Shown piece after piece: positions 58,032 through 64,000 of a DNA stretch of 64,000 nucleotides. Source of the DNA: Branchipolynoe longqiensis (taxonomy: Eukaryota > Annelida > Polychaeta > Phyllodocida > Polynoidae); the NCBI GenBank assembly GCA_030323885.1, contig CM059192.1, forward strand, positions 64,721,593 to 64,785,592, given 5' to 3'. Each line of letters begins with the position of its first letter. The stretch's first letter is position 1. The notes beneath the pieces are model-generated. The model was not told the origin of the DNA. It made no database searches and worked only from the letters and a program-made list of their open reading frames with translations. The position numbers were made by a program, and so were the translations under genes.

Positions 58032-59402
58032 CTACTTGTTGTTGTTGTTGTTGTTGGGTCTGGGAAGCGGCTTGTAGGTCGGAGTCCCCTTGAACGGACA
58101 GTTGCTGTCATTCCAACCGAACTGGTTCCTCTGACCGCGTCCTCTCCCCTGATATGAGGAACTGGGGCTGCCTGGACGTCCTCCCCGCTGCCCAGTTCGC
58201 CTGCCGCGAAAATCCGACCTGTACTTCTTGTACTTGACCAGACTATCCTTCTTCGCGTCATGATGCTTAGATTGTCTGGCTGCCGTCTCCACTTGCTTAA
58301 ACAAGTACTGCAGCTGGCCTCCGAACATCTTTGTCGAATCTAAGGGCTTGCCTTTAACCGGCTTCGGAGGGAGGAATAACGTGTATTCCTTACCATCGTT
58401 ATCGACCACCTTTTTAGACCTAGCCACCTCTTTGCCTGTGTCCGTAGTTACTGATTTAAACACATTTTCATACCTACGACATAATAGGTAATTGCTAGTT
58501 GCGGTCAAAGCTGCCACCCCTGCATTCATATCCTCGCAAAGCGTGGTAAATTTCCGATCAGTCATCATACGGTTTGCAATCGGCATATTTGCCGCTAACG
58601 CAACCAAGACACCTTTATGAGCCGTGCTCAAACAAGCTTCCGTTCTTTTTCGCTCTTCACTCATAGTGACATCTGCGTCCATTTCTTTCATGGTCGCTTC
58701 GGGTAGACCTTTAATACCCGTGTACTGTTCCGCGAGCTTACTTATTACTTCCACCGGTTTGAAAGTGTGAAAGTGACCTCGCACATTCTTGCGCATTAAA
58801 GAACAGGTGTTGATCTTTTTGCGCTTATCGAGACGGATCTTCTTCATCACTTTAGTAGTGATATCTGCATATTTTCCCTTATGCGACGCCTCTGAATCAC
58901 TATCCGTTGTCGTGGAGTCAGATGAAGAGTCAGATGAAGAAGACTTTTTCTTCTTCTTGGATTCGGGCTTCTTCTTCAATTTCTTTGGTTTATGAGTTTT
59001 ACTACGCGCCTTGTAGTACTCGTCTCCTTCGGAAGAATCCTCCTTCACTTTCTTAGTCTTTGGAACGTGCATTTCATCCGAGTCCGTAGACTGTTGTGCA
59101 CGAGAGGCATCCTCCCAATCCGAATCCGAATCCGAGACCTGATGACTTTCATGTCGTCTTTTCCTTGATCTGGACTCAAACCCCCGACCTTCCGTGGACG
59201 CTCACGTGTCGGGCAACATCTGCTGAAGTTGTTCACGAATGAGCTGGACAACTTGATCCTCCTTACTGGAGAGCCCTGCCTTCGGCGACGACGCCGTCGA
59301 CTGACCCGAATCCAATGCAGGGTTCTCGTCGTGTTCTGGCGTCAGCGGTACACCGTCGCTACCCCGCTTCGCGGTCATCTCGAGTCGTCTGAAAAAATCC
59401 AA
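58032..59402 (-). pseudogene. DIRS B gag-like ORF1
   Basis: A 457-codon frame with one in-frame TGA at 59204-59202, in an ACG TGA context that suggests CGA to TGA. Order: a Glu/Gln-rich N-terminus (QLIREQLQQML), an Arg/Ser-Asp-rich stretch, polylysine and polyserine (KKPESKKKKKSSSSDSSSDS), a helical central domain (MKKIRLDKRKKI to LLCRRYENVFK), and an Arg/Gly-rich RNA-binding tail (RGRRTGQRGGRPG) ending in polyasparagine. No zinc knuckle, as is common for DIRS gags. It presumably packages the genomic RNA. Confidence 0.8.
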
Positions 59403-60032
59403 AATTTTTATTTTAGAACAAGCTCGAATCGCATCTGACCAACAGGACAGAGGTACAAGTGCGTAGAAGCACTATAAAGCATAAAAACTCTATTTACACC
59501 GGTTTATGCGAGGCGTAGAAGCTAAATTTGAATCGAAAGCAACACGGCTGGGCGTTCCAAACCGCTTACTGACGACGGGGTAGGACCAGTGTAGGTGCCT
59601 CCCACACTCTCTGTGTCATACACTTCTCTTTCCTGTGGCTACTGCACCAACAAGCTGGAGAAAATGCTATGGCACTCAGAGGTACGCCTATCCTTGAGAA
59701 ATCTATCAATAATGACACTTAAGGCATCGATTTCCCGATATTAATCTACACGAAGATTGACACCAGTCAATCCGCTCTCCGTTGGACAACGGGCGGCAAA
59801 AACAAAAGGCGGTGTTGTCATACTACGCTCCGGCAGATAACGCACAATTTACTTCATAAAACGACAAAAAGCCGTAAAACCCGCTAATCAAAGCGACAAA
59901 TATGTGCGTAAAACATAAATACTCGTATATACCAAGTTATAGACGCGTACTCACTCGTTAACTCGTATATTCCTTGTAAAAAAACTGTTTGTACACCTCG
60001 TAACGTCCTGTCGTTACGAGTGGAATATGCTA

Positions 60033-60104
60033 ATTGCTCTACCGGATGTTGCTTCCTTCTCCCTCGGCCTCAAGTAGCCGAGGCTTAGTACCAAGGTAAA
60101 ATTG
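60033..60104. repeat. 5' terminal repeat of DIRS B
   Basis: attgctctaccggatgtt, then ctccctcggcctcaagtagc and cgaggcttagtaccaaggta; complementary to the two left blocks, in the same arrangement as 4331-4398 in DIRS A. Confidence 0.85.
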
Positions 60105-60448
60105 AAAACTGATAAGATACAATATAGATGGTTAGCACATACTTTCTGCATCCCAGTAGTGTCCTGACAGTTGGTTCTTTAATGTGCGGATCTTTTGGGT
60201 TCCTCCTATCGGCCTCTTTCGAGTACTCAGATATTTTATCAGGATGTCTGCCTTCTCAGCGTAGGCCTGCATTCTTATCAGTTGGGGCGTCAGTTGGAGC
60301 GTCATGGTTGATTGTACTTGTAATGAATATTCAACTATGTCTAAGTCAACTGTGGTTGATTTTACTTGTACTTGTACTATGTCTTAGTCAACTAACTGTC
60401 TTAGGCCACGGGTGTTTGAAACTGGGTAGAATTTGACGCATGCGCAGA
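60105..60448. other. No recognised feature
   Basis: A 102-codon hydrophobic frame (60128-60436) has internal repeats (gtcagttggagcgtc, ttgtacttgta) and no motif; probably chance. Confidence 0.35.
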
Positions 60449-60538
60449 CGATGCTGTTAAATTCCGCGCATGCGCAGAAGCAAGAGAAGGGTGCTCATTC
60501 TCCTCAAACTGGCAGGGCGCTGAAACTCCGACACCGGA
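60449..60538 (-). repeat. CCGGTGTCGCAG terminal repeat, right copy
   Basis: Inverted copy of 49567-49650: ccgcgcatgcgcagaagcaa, then gagaagggtgctc, ggcagggcgctgaaactccg, acaccgg. With 49567 it forms an inverted pair ~11 kb apart. Confidence 0.7.
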
Positions 60539-60664
60539 TGCCACGGTTTGACCATGACCTAATTTTGTGAGAACGAGGCTACTGCCGGTTGCGGGTAAAC
60601 ATAGGCATGTGAAGCTGTGTTTAACGTTATTTCAAGCGATATTTCACCGTACTAGGAATGTCAG

Positions 60665-62060
60665 TTAGAAGAAATTATCGACCATTCTTTGGCGAGCTAC
60701 TTTCCCAACCCCAGAACGCACCCGCTCTGACTGATGGTAGTTGTGAGGGCGTTGATCATATGCCTCCTCTTCTTCCTCTCCGTGTTCCTCATCATCACTG
60801 TCAGACTCCGAGTCAGATGGTACGTCTAGGTTGAGGAGTCGTGCTTTGTTGTGCAGGATCACACACGCAGTTATGACGCTGCACGCCTTCACCGGGTCTA
60901 ATCGCAGGCGACGGAGACAGTGCCAGCGGCGTTTTAATATGCCAATGGATCTTTCCACGATACCCCTCGCTCTTTTGTGGTGATTGTTGTAGGCCCTCTG
61001 CCGTGGTGAGTCCGGTTGTAGGAATGGGGTGAAAAGCCAATCGCGCAGCATATAGCCAATGTCCCCCAGCAGCAGGCCCATCACAGGTTTAGCATTTCCC
61101 TCGAAAGCTTCAAAGAGGTAGGACTCACGCAGAATCCGCGCATTGTGTATGCTGCCCGGCCACTTGACTATACAGTTGATGAAAATGAGGTCGGCATCAC
61201 AAATGACCAGATATAAAAAAGGGGAAAGGTGCATGAAGTAAACTACACATAACTTAGTCTGCGAGTGTGATATCGGTGAGGCTAGCCAAGAGTTCAGTAA
61301 TTTTCGGAAATACGATAACATACAGGTAGCCTTGCAATTTCAATACACATCTAACCCCACTATTTTTAGATCCAAGCAACAAGAAATTAAGTCCCCCCAT
61401 AGGTCTTGCAAAATAAACATATGCCATGTGATTTACAACTCAAAGATAATATTCATATTATGGTGAATGCCTTTACTTCTACAGCTCACTGCAGTATTTG
61501 GAACCCTATTTAATTGCGGGAATCTACAAAACACAAATGTCTAATAAATTGTACATGGCCATTGGTGAGTACAGAAAAATAAAAATTCAAATGAAATGTA
61601 CCTGGACATTGAGCGAGTGATAGTGTTTGCGATTGACAAACTCATTCTCAAACTCACTGGGGGCCTGTATCCGGATCTGGGTGCCGTCAATGCACCCAAA
61701 CACATTGGGAAATCCATAGGTTGTGAACATTTTAATTTTGGTGCGTTCAGTAGCCTCTTGGGTCGGAAGTTTGACGGTCTGGGGGAGTTGGAGCAGCAGT
61801 GCCTCCGTCACACGAGGGATAGTGCGCGACACGGTGGACTGATCCACGCCTATTAACTCCCCGCAGACATCCTGGAAGCTGCCAGATGCGTAGAACCGCA
61901 GGGCGATCATTACCTGAAGTAATAATGTTGCACACATTTGGCATAACCCTACATTGTGCAAAAATTATGTTAGTAATTTAGCTTACCTAAATAATAAGTA
62001 ATTACAGGATCTGTTAATTTGGTATGATCTCAGCCGCAAACGGATAGAAACGTTGAGGAC
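60665..62060 (-). pseudogene. Second Harbinger transposase, inactive
   Basis: Minus-strand relative of the 45-kb transposase. An upstream exon fragment (~62045-61987) carries RLRLRSYQINRSC before GTAAGC. Exon 61913-61602 follows acttcag and encodes VMIALRFYASGSFQDVCGEL, a helix-turn-helix and GCIDGTQIRI (Asp). The last exon (61207-60665) encodes VICDADLIFINCIVKWPGS, but the second catalytic motif reads SIHNARIL (Asn for Asp) and its 3' splice site is ctg rather than cag. IVERSIGILKRRWHCL (Glu) and an acidic tail remain. No Myb partner or terminal repeats are found; the 5' side is truncated near an element end. Confidence 0.85.
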
Positions 62061-62149
62061 GGTTGTCGTTAGAAATTACCCAGGATGTTTGAATTGTTCC
62101 TGTGAGCGTCTGGATACAGGAATGTATAGAGAATTGAGTGCAAAGATGG

Positions 62150-62345
62150 AAAATTAGTCATGGAAAGCTTTGCAAAATTCTCACACCATAGACTTCTGCA
62201 GTAACAGCTTCTGTTAAATTGACTCTACGCAGGGAAAAATGCTTAATAAGTGCATCAGTATCTAAGTTAGATATGTAACATCAAATGTAGATAATAGGCT
62301 TGGTTGTGAAAATGTGATATTTCATTGGAATATGCAGTTTTAATA
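62150..62345. mobile_element. TTAA-type element, right half only
   Basis: ttctgcagtaacagcttctg, gtgcatcagtatctaagtta, gatatgtaacatcaaatgta and attggaatatgcagtttta match 47950-48120 in the same order. No left end is found; it abuts the second Harbinger remnant. Confidence 0.6.
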
Positions 62346-62402
62346 TAAAACAATATAGTGGGAGACACGAATACCACATACACACATACGTGCACTTAGC
62401 CG

Positions 62403-62424
62403 TAGCCGTAGCCGTAGCCGTAGG
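62403..62424 (+). repeat. (TAGCCG)n
   Basis: Four copies of a hexamer just before a SINE. Confidence 0.9.
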
Positions 62425-62433
62425 TTGATTGCA

Positions 62434-62526
62434 CCAGGGAGACTACATATACTAATGGTTAGGGTGCTAGCCCTGAATGGGCAGATTATGTGGGTTCTAG
62501 GCGCAATGTTTCCCATGTGAAAATAT
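62434..62526 (+). mobile_element. tRNA-headed SINE, copy 3 (truncated)
   Basis: GGGAGACTACATATACTAATGGTTAGGGTGC (read as an A-box region) and tgtgggttctaggcgc (degenerate B box), then aatgtttcccatgtg, colinear with the minus strand of 244-135. It is cut at ~62526 by the I-like LINE coding sequence. Confidence 0.6.
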
Positions 62527-62529
62527 ACC

Positions 62530-64000
62530 CTACGGAAGTTAAAAGAATATTATTGTGTTTTAGGTGTTGGACCGATGATCCAGCATATTTTTGTTTTATT
62601 TTCCGGATCATGGTCCATACTTTAGAAAGTGGGGTGCAAGTGGTTATGCTGGAGACATTTTATCTCCAACACATCCTCCTTGCCTCCCTAATAATTCGGC
62701 GAGCCCGAGCCCTTAGAATTTTAAAGCGGACGTGGTTCTCGGCGGTAGGCCGCCGGAAGAACACACGTTGCGGCTTTCCTCTGCAATCGACCCCAAGATC
62801 TCTGAATGTTTTCATTGCAACAGGATCATTGCGGGCTACTCCCATGAACCTCTCACTGGCGAGTGACTGGAACAGTGACCAGTCAGCTTTGCTCAGCCAC
62901 TAGCTCGGTTCCTTCCGGTTCCGAGCTGGTCCCTTAGTCGTAATCACGATAGGGAAATGGTCACTTCCACAAAGGTCATTCCAGACTCTCCACGAGAAGT
63001 CCAGCAGGAGACCCGGTTGCAATAGTGAGGTCGATTGCAGAGCAGGTCCCAGGATGAACATAAGTATGGGACCCAACATTCAGAAAGCTTAAAGCGCGAT
63101 TGCTTAGGAAATTCTCAACTCCCCTGCCCTTGCTGTTTGTGTTTGCACTACCCCACATGGGTTGTGTGCATTGAAGTCCCCCATTAAAATGTAGGGGGGA
63201 GGCAACTGATCAGCTAAAGTTTCTAAATCTTGTGTTGAACATATGGAGTTAGGGGGGATATATATGGAGCATATCGTAATGGTTTTATCCAGACTAATTC
63301 GAATGGCTATTGCTTGAAAAGTTGTATTTAAGGTGATGGGGGTGTGTATCACATCTTCATGCACCAGAATAGACGAGCCAGCAGTGGCTCATTCCCCAAC
63401 CGGTGCATAAGAGTGATACATATTGTAGTCTTTTAGAGAAATCTGATCAGTAGCCTTTATATATGTTTCTTGTAAGCAAAGGGCAAGAGGGTCAAACCTC
63501 TCACAATGCAATCGCACTTCATTGAAGTTTGCTCTAAAACCTTGGCAGTTCCATTGTATTATATGTGTGCCTGTCATATTGACGGCGTGACAGGGACACA
63601 TCCCACAAGTTTCACCTTGGGGGACACGCTACTGCCACGGCTCGGGGGAACCTCGGCCATATCAATATCCTGCAGCGTAGAAAACTGATTTCCAGTGGGG
63701 ATGGGGTATGCTGCCCCCTTGGGCATATGGCCCGATAGTGGTCTTTCACAAACTAAAGCGCTTTTCTTTGTTACTTCTTTTTTTTACTTTTTCAATTGTT
63801 TTGTGTGTAGAACTTGAAGCTGCCTCTGTCTGAACAGAGGCAGACTTTATTTCTGATTTTTTTCCAGATGGCTTTACACTCGGACTCTGGGTCGGTGAGC
63901 GGGCCATGGGCCTCTCTCCCGACAGCCATGTCAAATCGGTCTGGCAATCGATTGTCCTGGTAAAGGGCTTTGCCACCGCGGCATAGCTCTTGGCAAGTGG
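62530..64000 (-). pseudogene. I-like LINE, 5' part (ORF1 end, endonuclease, pre-RT)
   Basis: Minus strand, entering from beyond the window. ORF1 C-terminus 63976-63746 (KPFTRTIDCQTDLTWL, basic tail). Endonuclease: IIQWNCQGFRANF, ALCLQETYIKAT (Glu), an in-frame TGA at 63391-63389, GSSILVHEDV, SIYIPPNS and LMGDFNAHNP, then SAIDLTIATG after a shift. Pre-RT segment 62845-62540 (GKPQRVFFRRPTAE, KVWTMIRKIKQKY). It ends before RT. Same family as 26490-27588. Confidence 0.85.

Larger units (their letters stand above)
54857..60104 (-). mobile_element. DIRS-like retrotransposon B (nearly complete)
   Basis: Minus-strand order: gag (59402-58032), RT-RNase H (57972-56166), tyrosine recombinase (56316-55197, overlapping RT-RNase H in another frame). 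There is no integrase, protease or LTR. The right end 60033-60104 is complementary to two left blocks: 54857-54874 (18 bp perfect with 60033-60050) and 55067-55113 (two mismatches over ~46 bp with 60056-60104). This is the split terminal/internal complementary layout of DIRS elements. I see no methyltransferase domain. Two in-frame stops in gag/RT, one in the recombinase and about four frameshifts make the copy inactive. Confidence 0.9.

Noticed and set aside
60128..60436. Hydrophobic 102-codon frame as a membrane protein
   Set aside because: Built on short internal duplications, without a motif or supporting context.
62530..64000. Virus-derived sequence
   Set aside because: The motifs are those of LINE endonucleases; no viral structural or envelope-like gene is seen anywhere in the window.

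Overview
The window is eukaryotic, intergenic and dense with transposable elements. The evidence is AT-rich DNA with long TG/CA, CATA and G-run tracts, intron-bearing transposase genes with GT..AG junctions, DIRS-type tyrosine-recombinase retrotransposons, LINEs with PHD/RRM-like ORF1s or RNase H domains, tRNA-headed SINEs, and many small inverted-repeat elements. This mix suits an aquatic invertebrate (a mollusc, another lophotrochozoan or an invertebrate deuterostome), but nothing here fixes the phylum. I see no convincing host gene; the only candidate is a single PHD-finger exon near 54.3 kb.

Layout. 0.4-4.4 kb: decayed DIRS-like element A (minus strand). 5-10 kb: a small MITE, SINEs and a 1.6-kb TTAA-flanked element whose related empty site sits at 51 kb. 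10.4-12.4 kb: SINE plus about 20 copies of a roughly 75-80-bp minisatellite containing a palindrome. 12.5-17.4 kb: pogo-like fragments and three MITEs with the GGCC-GTATGC termini of the Harbinger element at 45 kb. 17.8-23.3 kb: MITEs with perfect 3-bp A/T target duplications, and arrays of a 206-bp repeat inside inverted-repeat elements. 23.7-35.8 kb: a pile of nested LINE remains (CR1-like; RNase H-bearing I-like), one split by about 2 kb of foreign DNA. 36-44 kb: tandem duplication, another 206-bp-repeat element, a Jockey/CR1-group LINE and a chimeric MITE. 45.06-49.41 kb: a structurally complete two-gene Harbinger transposon (DDE transposase + strand, Myb/SANT protein - strand), with one premature stop in each gene. 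49.5-54.5 kb: tandem repeats, G-runs, a 1.86-kb microsatellite-stuffed MITE and the PHD exon. 54.86-60.10 kb: DIRS-like element B (gag, RT-RNase H, tyrosine recombinase, inverted terminal and internal complementary repeats), nearly intact. 60.4-64 kb: a second, dead Harbinger transposase, element ends, a SINE and the 5' half of an I-like LINE.

How parts work together. In the 45-kb Harbinger, transposase and Myb-like partner lie convergently between shared inverted termini, and three short elements at 13-17 kb carry the same termini, so they look mobilised by it or a close relative. In DIRS B, gag, RT-RNase H and recombinase follow in order on the minus strand, and the end repeats are complementary to two separate blocks at the 3' end, the arrangement used for circular-intermediate replication in this class. 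The most unusual theme is a set of MITE families whose ends share a GTCACA-like core, which insert at 3-bp A/T sites, and whose interiors are built almost entirely of one family-specific short word.
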